This document shows, piece by piece, positions 28,881 to 40,775 of a stretch of 64,000 nucleotides of DNA. Below the pieces are notes generated by a model that had not been told where the DNA came from, searched no databases, and saw only the letters and a list, made by a program, of their open reading frames with translations. How positions within the stretch are numbered: the stretch's first letter is position 1; each line of letters begins with the position of its first letter. The position numbers and the translations under genes were made by a program. Origin of the DNA: Oryzias latipes. Its lineage: Eukaryota; Chordata; Actinopteri; Beloniformes; Adrianichthyidae. The stretch lies in assembly GCF_002234675.1 (NCBI RefSeq), contig NC_019870.2, forward strand, positions 5,464,485-5,528,484, given 5' to 3'.

Positions 28881-31070
28881 TGTTTTGGTGCGTCTGCACA
28901 TGCAGGTGCATCAACTTTTACCTTCCCCCTTTTTTTGTTCCGCACGGAAACAATAACTGACGTTGATTGTCGTCTAATTCAGAGCTTTATATATTTAATA
29001 ATACAAAAGGTTGATACGTTAATTGTAAACATGCTGCCCACAAGGCTATTTTTTCCGACATTTAATCGGTAGAATTCGTGATTTTAAACAAGCTCGGCCA
29101 CACGGACTGACATTATGACCAAAATCATTTTTAGCTCCATTACAAAATTCTTATCAAAATATCTATTTGATATCCACTTAAAATAACGGGAGCACAATTT
29201 TAAGTTTTAAATCGTTGCCTTGTTTCTACCAGCAGAGGGCGATATTGTCAACAGTTGTATGTTGTTGTCAATGCTGTAAAATTAAATATCTTTTTGGCAA
29301 ATTACAGAAGCAGAAGTCAAAAGGTGGGGTGTAAAATTGTCTTAAACCTGTGACTTTTTTGAATGTTTTAGTGAAATCTTGCAGCCTGTCAGCTGTGACT
29401 TTATTTTTTATTTATTTCTTTATCTTTGGCTCCTTATCAGCCAGTGGATAAGTCTGAGGTCAGAACTTGTGGGAATCTTCCCGTTTCTCATGAATGTTGC
29501 ACATCTGTGTGGATCTTCATCCTAAAAACTCACGATTGTGTAAAGCTATTTATCTTAATGAGAATTTTCAGAAAGCAGTGAATTTTGAAACAGTTTAGTA
29601 AATGCATTATTGTATTTCTACGTATGTTGGTTGTAAATTTACTTTAGATCATTTTCCTTTTTTTCTCAACTTAATCTTTATTGTGGGATGTTTATGAACA
29701 TTGACATTAAATTATGCTAAACAGAAACCCGAGTGGATATAAATAATGTGAACAAGTGAATTTTGTGGCACTTAAGAGTTTATTTCAAATATTTCAAATG
29801 TTCTCATCTACAAAAAATGTATTCCATTGACCTTTTGGAATTTTCTTACTTGAAAGTGCCACTTCTATATCTGTAAAAATGATAGGATTTGACCTTTCTC
29901 AAAGGTCAATCAGCTTGGTTGGAATTTTTGGTTTAAAAAAAAAGCAGTTTTCATCACATTTCGAAATGAAGATCTTGTTCCTGCAACATTTTGTGCTGAT
30001 TTTGTTTTTAATGTCTATTTAAGGTCCGTTCTACTCTAACAGAAGGGAAGAATGCAAGACAAGATGATGTGAATGTTATTTATTGTTGCGTGATGAAAAT
30101 GTAAAAGATAAAAAGCCTTTAGGTGCTTTAGGTCTTAAATCTTAATATTCTATACACAAAAATAATCTCACGCTCAGTTGAAAGATGGGAATTTCTTTTG
30201 TTTGCTTATGCTAGTTGAGACATAGTCATTCATTTGTCTCCATACAGCGATTCAAAAGAAATTCATGAGAACCTTCCTTGTTGTCTAAAAGGTGTATAAT
30301 CTTTTCTGCCTTCTTTTCTTGTTTCTCTTACGGCTGCAGGCACAGACACTGCTGCGCCAAAGTGTCTGTGGTGATAAGAAGCTTGTGATCCACATCTATA
30401 AGAAAAAAAGTTCGGTTTATTTGTTTCCATTGCCAAGGCAATGAAATAAAGCCTGATTTCACTCAGTGGTTGCATCAAACTTGCAGCACTCATGGCCTTG
30501 ATATTCACATTTGCACAGAAGCCTCTTGTTTCCCTCAATAGTTGCATAATCGTTATGTTTGTTTTTCGGTGCGTTTAGTTCAAAGCATGAAAAAGAAACG
30601 TGTAGCAGAATTTTTTTTTTTTTGTCTTTCATCTGTACGACAATAGACTAACAGAAAAAAGATTAAAAAATATGATCATAACACTAATTGTTTTGATTAA
30701 TTATAACACAAAAATGTCTTCCAGTATAGAATTTTATTAAACTTCCATTTTTATAAAAGCTTTAAGCTAAGTTTTCTTAAACAGAAATAGAAAAATGTTT
30801 ATACAGCATACAAAATGAAACCATTTCGATTTTTTTTTTCCTTTTAAAAAAAAAAGAAATCCTCATATTTTATTAACATCTAATTCAAAGTTGAGTTTGA
30901 AGCATTCTTTTAGAACAAAGTCACAATCATGATTTGTTTTGGTCAATCGATCTTTAAAGTAAACAAAATGTATTTCATCAGAAAGATTAAAACAAGTTTA
31001 AATTGTTTTCAAAAAATGTTTGTGATTTTAGTGTTTAGGATACAACAGGAAAACAGGATAATAGTTTTGA
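28880..31070. other. Intergenic DNA; no utp15 seen
   Basis: In human the next gene after ANKRA2 is UTP15. I looked for WD-repeat exons here and saw none on either strand. The content is AT-rich with homopolymer runs. The frame at 30263-30547 (minus) has no recognisable domain. Confidence 0.5.
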
Positions 31071-31076
31071 CTTTGG

Positions 31077-31335
31077 TTAAAAACCCACTCCAATTAAAAT
31101 AGTATTTTTTTAAAATCTTCTTGTGGCGATCTTCTGATGTTTGAGGACTTGTGAAGAAAATGAAGCTCAAAATCACAATTCTGATTTCTTTATTCGAATT
31201 GTTGTGATTCAGAAGCAGATGGAAAAAATGCACTTTAAAAAGAAAAAAGATTGTATTTGTGACATCACAAATACAAGGAGTGGGCCACAAACTCGCCGCT
31301 CTGCTCCATTCTGATGCATCCACTTGTGGACGACT
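31077..31335 (+). mobile_element. Family A repeat, left part
   Basis: It begins TTAAAAACCCACTCCAATT, then shows 'cttcttgtggcgatcttctgatg', 'gagtat/gatttctttattcga', 'agcagatggaaaaaatgca' and 'tctgctccattctgatgcatcc'. It matches the first 200-250 bases of the complete copy at 34800. The right end is absent. Confidence 0.65.
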
Positions 31336-31365
31336 ATCCATGTACATCTTTGTTTTCCTTTGTTC

Positions 31366-31392
31366 ATATATATATATAGATATATATATATA
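31366..31392. repeat. Short (TA)n tract
   Basis: Alternating TA with one AGA interruption. It lies just after the family A copy. Confidence 0.85.
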
Positions 31393-32266
31393 AGCTCCTA
31401 CATACACACTGGGTCGGATGAGAGGATTGCAGATACTTGCATCATTAGTTTGTTAATAAAAGATGTTTATCAAATTTTTTTGGTAGGAGTTTCTGCCATG
31501 ATTGCGGTTACCTCTGTTGTATTGACTGCAGAACAGAGACAAAAACACAGTCAACAAACCAGTAAAGCAAAAACAATTCTGTCCTTGGACTCTATCCGAG
31601 ATGTGGCTGAGGGCAGGATGTTGGCGAAGCTGCCATTATAAATAACACATCCCACCCCTGCAACACAATGCGGATGCCCAGAGGAGCTCCTTCAGCTGCG
31701 GCTGAGCGTTACACCCTTGGCTCAGAAACGAGCAGCTCAGACCTGCATCAAGCCTTCATAGTGTTTCATGTAACCTCACTGCTCCTCTTCAGAACAGATT
31801 GTCAAACATAAGCTATAATAGGAGAATGGGCAAAACTTGAACTGTTTTCCTTAACTGTTTTTCCACTATGAATAATTTGGATGCTTTTGTTGTATTTATT
31901 TTAAACCAAAGAAAGACTGGGGGGGGTTCTTTTTCTTTGTCAATGTTCAAATAACATTAATGCCAGGAGGATTTACCAAGGTAACAGTAACCCACCTTCA
32001 AAAAAAATATGAATAATAAATGTAAGCTTTACATTTTATGTCTGCAAGCACAACAAACTCCAAACATCATAAATCTTGAGAATGAATCTCTAAGGACAAT
32101 TTCAGAGATTCAGTACAGTTTTTAATTTCAATTAAAAGATTGAATAGGATTTTTTTTGGAGGAAAATGTGCATTTGTGGACATGGATTTGGTTTTATAAA
32201 TACATTAATTATATAAAATGGTTATTTTTAAACTTCATTGAATGTGAATACATTTACAGAACATAT

Positions 32267-33690
32267 ACACTCACTGACCACTTTTTAGGCTCACCTGTCC
32301 AAATGCTCGTTAACGCCAATTTCTAATCATCCAATCACATGGCAGCAACTCAATATATTTAGGCATGCAGACATGGTCAAGAATGATCTGCTGCAGTTCA
32401 AACTAAGCATTATAATGGGGAAGAAAGGTGATTGAAAGGACTTTGAACGTGGCATGGTTGTTGGTCTACTGGGATTTTCACTCACGACCGTCTCCAGGGT
32501 TTACAGAGAAAATATCTGCAGTTCTGTGGGCAGATATGCCTTGTTGATGCCAGAGGTCAGCTGGTTCCGGCTGATGGAAAAACAAAAGGAACTCAAATGT
32601 ATTCACCTGGTTTCATTCATTTAGAGAGCACCACCATTCAAGGAGGCCCAAAGTGCTATGAACAACATTGCATGAATACTAAAACAATAAAAACATTTGG
32701 ACAAGAGTAAAGAATACAATGATATAAACTTAAGATAAATATTTAACAAAAGATTAAAAGCAGGCAGTTACTAAGACACAGTGGTGGAGGAACAATTGAA
32801 CTCTAAAACTCTCCAAGAGGGTAACCTCTCTAGCCGGTGGCGGTTTATTCAGGTGTTTAGGAGCAAACGTGGCAAACACAAGGTCACCCCCGGAATTTGC
32901 ATCTGGTTCTCAGAACCAGCAACACACAACGGTCCGAAGAATGCAGGGACTTTAGGTGGGAATATTTTAGCAGCAAACTAGAGAGGTAAGAGGGAGCCTA
33001 CCTTCTGGATACCGCAGTAGAGCATCTCTGAATGAACAACATGTCCTACCTTTAAGCAGACTACAGCAGCAGAAGACCACCGCGGGTGCCACTCCTGTCT
33101 TTTAAGAAAAGGAAACTGAGGACACAATTCACTAAGGCTCACCAAAACTGGACACTGGAAGATTGGAAAAACTATGTCTGAGTCTCTATTTCTGTTGCAA
33201 AATTCTGATGGTCGGGTCAGAATTTGGCGTTAACGTGAAAGCACAAATTCATTCTGCCTTATATCAATGGTTCAGGCTTGTGGCGGTGGTATAATGGTGT
33301 GGGGGATGTTTTCTTAGCACACTGTGTCCCTTTGTACCAACTAAGCATGGTTACAGCCCCACACTCTACCTGAGTATTGTTGCTGACCATGTCCATCCCT
33401 TCATGACCACAATGTACCATCGTCTGGCTTCTTCCAGCAGGGGAAGCCTCCATGTCATAAAGCTGGAATCATCTGAGACTGGTTTCTTTAACATGACAAT
33501 GAGTTCACTGTACTCATTATTACGCGTCACCACATCTCGACCCAATTGATCACCTTTAGGATGTGGTGGAGCAGGAGATTGGCATCATAGATCTTCAGCC
33601 GGCAAATCTGCAGCAAATTACTTAAGCAGGGAAAGCTTTGGCAGTATGAATATTTTCGAGAGCGCTAGATGAAACTACTGAACTGCAGTA
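32267..33690 (+). mobile_element. Decayed Tc1-like DNA transposon
   Basis: The left end reads ACACTCACTGACCACTTTTT, the known inverted terminal repeat of a common fish Tc1-like element. Internal blocks match its transposase gene in order: the 'ggggaagaaaggtgatt' start region, 'ctactgggattttcactcac', 'ggaaactgaggacacaattc' and the 'gtgtgggggatgttttcttagcacac' DDE-domain region. The block ends with 'gatgtggtgga' and 'aatctgcagcaa'. Many stops and deletions break the frame. An unrelated block of about 380 bases (about 32610-32995) interrupts it. The right terminal repeat is not visible. Confidence 0.8.
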
Positions 33691-34011
33691 ATAAAAAAAC
33701 AACAAAACAATGTTTATACAATTTGGTTTGAAAAAGTGATGAACCTTATTTTTTGTTTAAAAAAATCAAAACTAAAATGGTTAATCACGGTTGAAATATA
33801 TTTTACTATTTTGAATTTTATTCTAACGCGACTTCCCTGTTTATTTATTTCTATTAACACACTTTTATTTCAGACTCAATTGTGGTCCATAGAAAAAAGA
33901 TACAAATACAGTATACATAATAAAAAGTAAAAAGATATAAATTAAAAATGTTAAAAATTAAAAATAAAAACTATTTTGTGCGACTTTCCCGTTTGTGGCA
34001 AATCCAGTGAG

Positions 34012-34435
34012 TGACGTCAGCACAGCTCATCTCTGATTGGTGGAAAGTACATTTGGCGTTTCTGCACAAATTAGACAACGTTTTGATTCAAAGTGAGGGT
34101 TTTTGATGTCCCATAAGGCGTTAAGGTTGCATTTCGTCCAGGTTTCTTGTTCAAACATCACCCCGGAGGGCGGGTGTTACTCAGCCACACGGGGCCGTGG
34201 GTGCCTGCAGCCCGGTGAGGGGGGGCTGGGTCAATGCTGCAAAGCAGGCTGGAGAGGAGAAAGAAGAAGCCGTCCTGACGGCGACACCTGCAAACAGTCA
34301 AACAGCCGCCCGGGAGAGAAGCAGAGAAGCGACGCCGGAACAGCCCGACGGGGAAGTAAAAGCGGCTTTCTGGATGTCTGGACTGTAAACAGAAGCTGCT
34401 GGAGTTTATTCAAGCCGGCAGGGGCACGACGGCAG
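34012..34435 (+). promoter_or_regulatory. arhgef28: Probable arhgef28 promoter and non-coding first exon
   Basis: A CRE palindrome TGACGTCA lies at 34012-34019 and an inverted CCAAT box (ATTGG) at 34036-34040. A GC-rich exon-like block (about 34150-34435) follows, ending at a good donor, ACGGCAG|GTAATG. Joining this donor to the acceptor before 40754 keeps an in-frame TAA (34386-34388) upstream of the ATG in the next exon. No other ATG falls between them, so the downstream start is favoured. Assignment to arhgef28 rests on position and this agreement. A transcript would settle it. Confidence 0.5.
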
Positions 34436-34799
34436 GTAATGGAAGTCTAACCCATCCACGTCCGCACACCTTCACGGACGCGCTTTTCACTCCTGTAATT
34501 TAGAGTTTGGACTTGCAATGACTGAAGTTTGAATATCTGGTTAGTTTTCACACGATGGTGCGTTCAAGGGCACACGCGTGGCTCGAATGATCGAACTGCA
34601 AGCCTAGATGTAGATCACGGAGCTCTTATTATTTTGAAATTTGAATGCGTGGGCTTCATTCTCCTGCTACAGCAGCAAGTGAAGGTATTAGAAGTTGTCT
34701 TTGTAGATTTTTGCAGCGTTTTTTGTTCCATGGTTCAAAAGTAAAAAAAAAAAAGAAGTGGTGGATAAAAACTAGTTTTAATTTAGCAATATATTGTGA

Positions 34800-35325
34800 T
34801 TAAAGACCCACTCCAAGTCCAACCAAAGTCGTGCTTTGAACACGTTCTTGTGGCGTTTTTCTGATGAAAATTATGCTTAAAGTTGTATTTGAGTATTTTT
34901 TTCAAGGAACAGACAATAATGCAGTTGAAAAAAAAGCCTGTAGCAGTGACGTAGGTGCTACAGTCGCTGCTCAGCTCTAGTATGATGCATCCTCTGGCAT
35001 GATGTAGTTTAGAACTGTGAGGCCGAATAGCTCCAATATTGCTCGCCTTTTTTGTAGCACTGGTCATGTTAGATTTGTGCAACAAGCTGTAACCTAGCGG
35101 GAGAGAGGGAAAACAAAGGGATGATGGGAAGTGAGGGTAGGCCTACTCCTCCAACAGTCCCACCCACAACTCTGGGGAATATTTCTAATGAACTCCTGCT
35201 GCTCTGAAGATACTATGCCCTTAAAAATGAACAAAAACAATTATTGGCTCAAAACGACACTCGTAATTAAAAGACCACTGAGAACGCTTTGAAAATAGAT
35301 GAAAAGATTTGAAGTGGGACTTTAA
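34800..35325 (+). mobile_element. Family A repeat, complete copy with imperfect inverted ends
   Basis: The left end is TTAAAGACCCACTCCAAG. The right end is GAAGTGGGACTTTAA, whose reverse complement TTAAAGTCCCACTTC pairs with the left end at most positions. The element is about 526 bases, has no coding capacity, and is bordered by TTAA at both sides. This fits a non-autonomous cut-and-paste element. A TTAA target site would point to the piggyBac superfamily, but the ends are not classical for it, so the class is open. Confidence 0.65.
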
Positions 35326-36687
35326 AAAATCCGATGGATGCACGAGGCAACACTTGTGCATAACCTGCATGGATGTGAAGTGTCTGACAAATTCTCCTTG
35401 ACAGCTGCCTCTGTTGTGTGTAATCTCTTTTCTCACGCTGGGTTCTGGAGTTTGGTGGCCTTGGGACAGGATCAGTGTCTCTCACATTTTAAACATGTCA
35501 GCTGTTTCTCCAAACTGTGCCGGAATGGAATTCTTCACATAACAGCGGAGCCTGGGTGGAGATCTTCAATTATTCATTTATTTCGTTTTTTTGTTTTCCG
35601 GATCTGCGTTGCATTTTGAGGGTGAGAATGTCGGGTGATGTTTGTTTGAATTCAGTGGAAGGAAATCCTCAAAATGAAATGGAAGCCATCTTCATCATCT
35701 GAAAAGCCAACGCTCTCCGTAATATAATATAATATAAAAAGGGACTTTTAAAAAAAAAACGTTTATCTGTTTTTTCCGTTATATTGAACAAACATCAGTC
35801 GGTGTAATTCTGCTCTCCCCCTTTTCTGCTTTCCCGGGCTTGACCAAATAACCAAGCAAAAAAGTTTTAATGTTTATTTTAGCTGTAAAATGGTTGGTAG
35901 ATGTGACCAAACTCCCAAAATGTACAAAAATACCAAAGTGAAATATTTGTTTCAAATTTATGTGCAACAGGAACTAATTTAATGTTAATTTCAGCAGATA
36001 AATGAGGTTCAAGAGGTAATTCATTTCGGTTCGGACATACTGGCTCTTTGTTGTCTGATTTCTTGTCATCCTCAGTCAATGCCAGCATTGTTCCAAGTTT
36101 GACCCAGTTCCTAAACTAGTTAGGTTGTCTCTAATTGGTATCCAAAGCATTTAAGTACTTCAAATGTTTGGGTTCATTAAGACTGTGAGGTGGGATAACT
36201 GAATTAACACCTTTTTTGGGGGGGTTGTAAATAGTCGTTTCTCTGACTTAAAAAAACCTTTGAATTGCTTTCATTTTCTTCAGTTAATTGTGAGATTTAA
36301 CTTATAATGTGTGCCTTCAGATCAAAAAGTCAATGTCATAGCCTTTTAATTTAATGATAAAGACAGAAACGAGTACATTTGTGGGGTTTGCAGCTGATAG
36401 GAAACCTCTTCCCATGAAGAGAGTTGAAGCAAAAATTAAAAAAATATTTGTGGTTTTCACTCTTGGTGGAAATGTAATTCAGTTGTTTTTTTCTCAGAGC
36501 TGTGAGTCTTCTGGTACACGGAGATCCCATGGTGGAGCTAAAGTTTAAATGTTTTAGCCTCAGAAGAAAAACACAGTTTAACCAAAAGTCCATGGTTTTG
36601 TTTTTTATGTTTCTGTTGGTGATGCAAGAAATAATGAATGCTTATTTTGATACTTTCAATTCATGTCAGCTCCCCATTCCACTTACT

Positions 36688-36790
36688 TAAAGACCCACTT
36701 TGATGAAAACAGTGTTTTCAAGATATTCTTGTGGCATTTTCTCATGACAGAAGACATACATACAGAAAATTAAGCTTAAACCTGCATTTT
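36688..36790 (+). mobile_element. Family A repeat, left end only
   Basis: It begins TTAAAGACCCACTTTGATG and continues through the 'ttcttgtggcattttctcatga' and 'gaaaattaagcttaaa' blocks. It then stops abruptly where a Tc1-like fragment begins, so it was probably cut by that insertion. Confidence 0.6.
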
Positions 36791-36819
36791 AAACAAAGGA
36801 GCAAACGAATGGCTTCGTA

Positions 36820-37085
36820 AGTAGCATGTCGAGGTCCTGGACTGGCCTAGTCAGTCTCAACCCGATTGAAAATCTTTGGAGGGAGTTGAAAGTCCTTGTT
36901 GCCCAGTGACGGCCCCAAAACATCACTGCTCTAGAGGAGATCTGCATGGAGGAATGGGCCAAAATAACAGCAACAGTTGGTGAAAACCTTGTGAAGACTT
37001 GCAGAAAACATTCGACTGCATTCATTGCCAACAAAGGGTGTATAACAAAGTATTGAGTTGATCTTTTATTGATCAAATACTTATT
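36820..37085 (+). pseudogene. Tc1-like transposase C-terminal fragment
   Basis: The plus strand reads, with an in-frame stop, SLNPIENLWRELKVLVAQ, then [15 protein letters not shown] and [20 protein letters not shown]. This is the C-terminal DDE region and tail of Tc1/mariner transposases: the NPIENLW block, then the 'aL..ic.eEW..I' block. The end near 37065-37082 (TTGATCAAATACTTATTTT) resembles a Tc1 terminal region. Only the 3' fragment remains, so it is inactive. Confidence 0.75.
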
Positions 37086-37230
37086 TTACCACCCTGCGAC
37101 AGACTGGCGACCTGTCCAGGGTGTCCCCTGCCTTCGCCCACAAGTGGCTCCAGCAGCCCCGTGACCCCAAAAGGGACAAAACGGAAGAAAATGAATGAAT
37201 GAATGAATGAATGAATGAATGAATGAATGC
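37086..37230 (+). repeat. Teleost LINE/SINE-type 3' tail with (AATG)n
   Basis: The block 'ccctgcgacagactggcgac' with 'gtccagggtgtcccctgcc' and 'cgtgaccccaaaagggacaaa' ends in about ten ATGA units (37189-37228). This is a classic fish repeat 3' end. It directly follows the Tc1 fragment. Confidence 0.75.
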
Positions 37231-38009
37231 ATACCTATTTTCCACAATAATTCAAAAATAAATTGTTTAAAAATCAAGCGATGTAATTTTCTGGATTTTT
37301 TTTCCCCCAAATTTTTTTCCGTCATAGTTTAGGTATACCTATGATGAAAATGACAGGCCTCTCATCTTTCTAAGTGGGAGAACTTTCACAATTGGTAAAT
37401 ACTTTTTTGTCCCATTGTAGCTGGACTTCATAAAGTGAATAGAAACTATCAGACAAGCAGCTTAGTGTTCTTTACAGGACGTTCACCATTTTGTCTGGGT
37501 TTCTGAATCCACAATTCCAAAATCCAGTACCCAGGAAATTTCCCAAACATCTCTGCAAAAAAAATAGTTCAATGCTTACTAGATTGGTGAAAATAGACCA
37601 CAATGTACAGCGTTTGAAAAATTTTCATTAAAAGAAAATGTATTAACATTTACTTTTTCAGCACACACAGTGGATTAATAAATGGACTTTGTAAAATGTT
37701 CATATTTATTAGGTTTTTCTATTTGCTGTTTAAAAAAAAAAGAAAAAATTAAGCATGGCGTCCGAATTGCTTTAAAATCCATGAACTAGATAGTCCCAAT
37801 TGTTCATTTTGAATGCATCTAAACATTGTAAAAACATTTTTAATTACCAACAACGAGAATTTGATCCTCTTGTTAGATATGTATGTTGTTTTAGGCTAAT
37901 GTGAGCTTGTTTGAGATTTTTAAATGACCTATATCCTTCAAAATCAACTTGTTTAAGCTTTTAGGTGTGTTATAATGTTAATCCTTATCAAGAAACGTTT
38001 TTGATCCTT

Positions 38010-38473
38010 TCACACATTTTTGAGCAGTCCTCTAAAACTCTGCTCTCTGAGCACCAGCCCCTCCTGATCCACAAAAACAAGTGGTTTCTCACATTGTGAC
38101 ATCACAAAGTGAGGAACAGCCCCTTCCAGGAAGAGTCTGCACTGCCAGCACCGCCCCCAGGTTAACACACACTTTCTCATGGGGGTAATCTGTAAAACGC
38201 TTTTCTTTTTGCATGCACAGTTTGAACATCCATCTATGCGAAAGTTCGGATGTTGTTGTTTGTTTTTTTTTCGTCAAAACACAGACACGCTGCCGAGATC
38301 AGCTCTAGGCTGATGTAGTGAAATGGGCGGCACCCACAAGGAGTGAAAGGCGGTGCCTCGGAGATCGAGTTGTCTTAGTTAAAGTTCTTAAGTCTGCCAA
38401 AGGTAATACATTATCATATATATGGATAGTTTACTCTGAAAAGTTTAAGAAAAGCATGATATAGACCCTTTAA
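38010..38473 (-). mobile_element. Family B repeat (TTAAAGGGTCTATATCATGC end)
   Basis: Read on the minus strand from 38473, it begins TTAAAGGGTCTATATCATGC and continues through an AGTAAACTAT block to 'cgaggcaccgcctttcactccttgtgggtgccgcccatttcac'-type sequence. The same order occurs on the plus strand from 51131. The left boundary near 38010 is uncertain. It sits in the inferred first intron of arhgef28. Confidence 0.6.
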
Positions 38474-39079
38474 GACTCGACTATTGATAGGTCTCAAACA
38501 TAAATGTTGCCATCTTCAACACTTTGCAACTGCTTTGGCTCCTTTACCACTAATACATTCTGGACTGTGCTAAAAAAAGTGATCAAACCACATCATTGAT
38601 GTATCTTGGTGTTGTCAGTACTAAGGGGTGTATATAGTTCGTCCTATCAGGAAGTGTTCTGGCATCCTGTTATTTACCTTTGGTCAGAATTAAGAGAAAG
38701 CAATCCCTTAAATACCATTAGGGGGCTTTAGGGGTGTGGCCTATTTTACGTCACTCACACTGCTGATCATCACATGGCTTACAGAATGAGACACACAGTC
38801 ATGCATGCTCACTCTGACGCCTACAGTTTAACGGGGTCAGTTAATTATGAAGAAATGATTAATGCATGATGGGCTGCCGAGGGAAGCACTGGATACAATG
38901 CTGTTAGAAGATTTTCAGCCTTTTGTCCAAGCTAATCTGCGAAAGCAAGACAGTGACCACATGAAAATTCAACAAGTGTCTGATTTTTTTCTTTTTCTTT
39001 TCAAGGTTTGACCCGTCCTTTAGGCTTCAATAATAGCCTCGTTTAGGAATTGCTAAGTGATTTGACCTTCAGTTCAACT

Positions 39080-39790
39080 CTTGGATGTTAGTCATTGGGT
39101 TTCATCTATCAAACCCTTCAACGGTCACGCGACTAGAACGACTATCCGTCATGAATCCACTTTGATGGCAACTGGAATGAGACGCTCGATCAAACCTTCT
39201 CAAGGGAAGTGGCATTGAGCTGATGCAGATGAGCGTCTGGACAAATATCAACTTGCACAGCAGAAGCTGTTGTGCGACATGAGTCATAAAGTATTCACAA
39301 CCGAGCGTGGAGCCACAGTGGATCAGGTGTGAGCGGACGATACTGTTACGCCAATGCGCCTTGCCCGAGAGCCTCAAAAGTGTAGCTTTTGTCTTTACTC
39401 ACGCAAGCAGTGTAGCACATTAACTGCTTCATGTTAAACTGCTTTTTTTCAGCTCTGTTAGTCTCTTGTATGTCGAGATGTTTCGGATTTAATACTGCTG
39501 TTGTACACTCCAAGTCTTTTAAAAACCCTAAATATTCCCAGATGGACGGCTACAGGGAACTTTGATTTGACAGTTAAAGGGTACAGAAAGGTGGACAAAA
39601 GCTGCTGCAACATGGACTTGTATACCTTGTACCATGGAGCACCTGCTAAACCAGTTGTACCACTCCTCTCAAAAGGCCTTTCATGTTTGCAGCAGCTGGA
39701 CCTATATACTAAATACACCCTTACGGGAGGCTATGTTTTCATTGTGTATTGGCTTTACAATCAACGGATAAAAAGCCCAAATAAGTCATA
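39080..39790. other. Unique-looking intronic segment, nothing recognised
   Basis: The frames at 39102-39377 (minus), 39458-39718 (minus) and 39501-39791 (plus) are open but overlap on opposite strands. I recognise no domain in any of them. I do not call a gene. Confidence 0.4.
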
Positions 39791-40055
39791 AAGAAGTCTG
39801 GTTATGTGATAGATAAAGTTGATTTTGCAAAGATTACTCTTGCAGAAGTTGCAAAACATAATGGACAATATAGAATGCTGAGTTAAAAGCGTCTTTATTA
39901 TGAAGCTTCTTTAAACATTGAGAAGGATTTCATGTCAGGAAAGACGCTTCCAATATAGTGTCAGTTTTTGTAATACTCCAATATCATTTTGTAGAAAAAC
40001 ACACATTTTATGTAAACAATGAATACCTTCTGTCATTGTAGTCCACTATAGATTG

Positions 40056-40440
40056 ATTAAAGACACTCACTCAGATGAAAATTGTGTTTTTTAGATATTC
40101 TTATGACATTTTTTTTGAGAATGTAGGAAATTTATAAAGAAAATGTTCAAAGTTGTATTTCTGAGTATTTCTTTATTCAAATCATTGTGAATCAAGAGCA
40201 GATGAAAAAAGCTTTTGAAAAAAGATCAAATTTGTGACTTAGAAAATATGTTGTACTGATCACAGGTTCCCTGCACTGCTAATGTTAGGTTTGGGGGTGT
40301 GAGGGGCTGTAAGCTAGTGGGAGAGCATAAAAACCGAGATCTCTCATCAAAAGGGGGTGGGGTGGGGCAGCGATGTTCCCGCCCACTACTCTGTAGAAAC
40401 TGTTTCAAAATAGATCAAAAGATGATCAGAAGATGTTTTA
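40056..40440 (+). mobile_element. Family A repeat, near full-length with divergent right end
   Basis: The left end is TTAAAGACACTCACTCAGATG and the interior follows the family through 'gagtatttctttattcaaat' and 'agagcagatgaaaaaagc'. The right part contains 'ttcccgcccactactctgtagaaactg' and 'agatcaaaagatgatcag', then a decayed end near 40440. Confidence 0.6.
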
Positions 40441-40775
40441 AAGAGGGGTTGTCCATCGTCCCATAAGTTTATATTTTAAACTGTTTAATTCTTCTTTTTA
40501 AATTTTGTTTTTGTCATTAAAAAATAAATATTTCTACGTCATTTTTTTTCTTTCCATTTTTCTTTTTCTTTTTTCCTCAGACACCAGACCGACTTGGGTT
40601 CAAGCCAGCCAAAAACCATTACACTCTAAACAATCAAGCACGTCAGAGCTGAGTGACTGTGTGGTCTAATAATAATAGTTACAGAGTAGACAAAGTGGAG
40701 GCCACCCACAGTTTGTGTTTAACCCGACACTAACTTGACTGTTTCCTCTCCAGGTATCGAGTGGATGAGAAGAAC

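Noticed and set aside
31324-31641. 105-codon plus frame after the family A copy
   Set aside because: It starts in a repeat and a TA tract and has no recognised domain.
37189-37228. CRISPR-like direct repeats
   Set aside because: It is a simple (AATG)n tract without spacers, at the tail of a retroelement.
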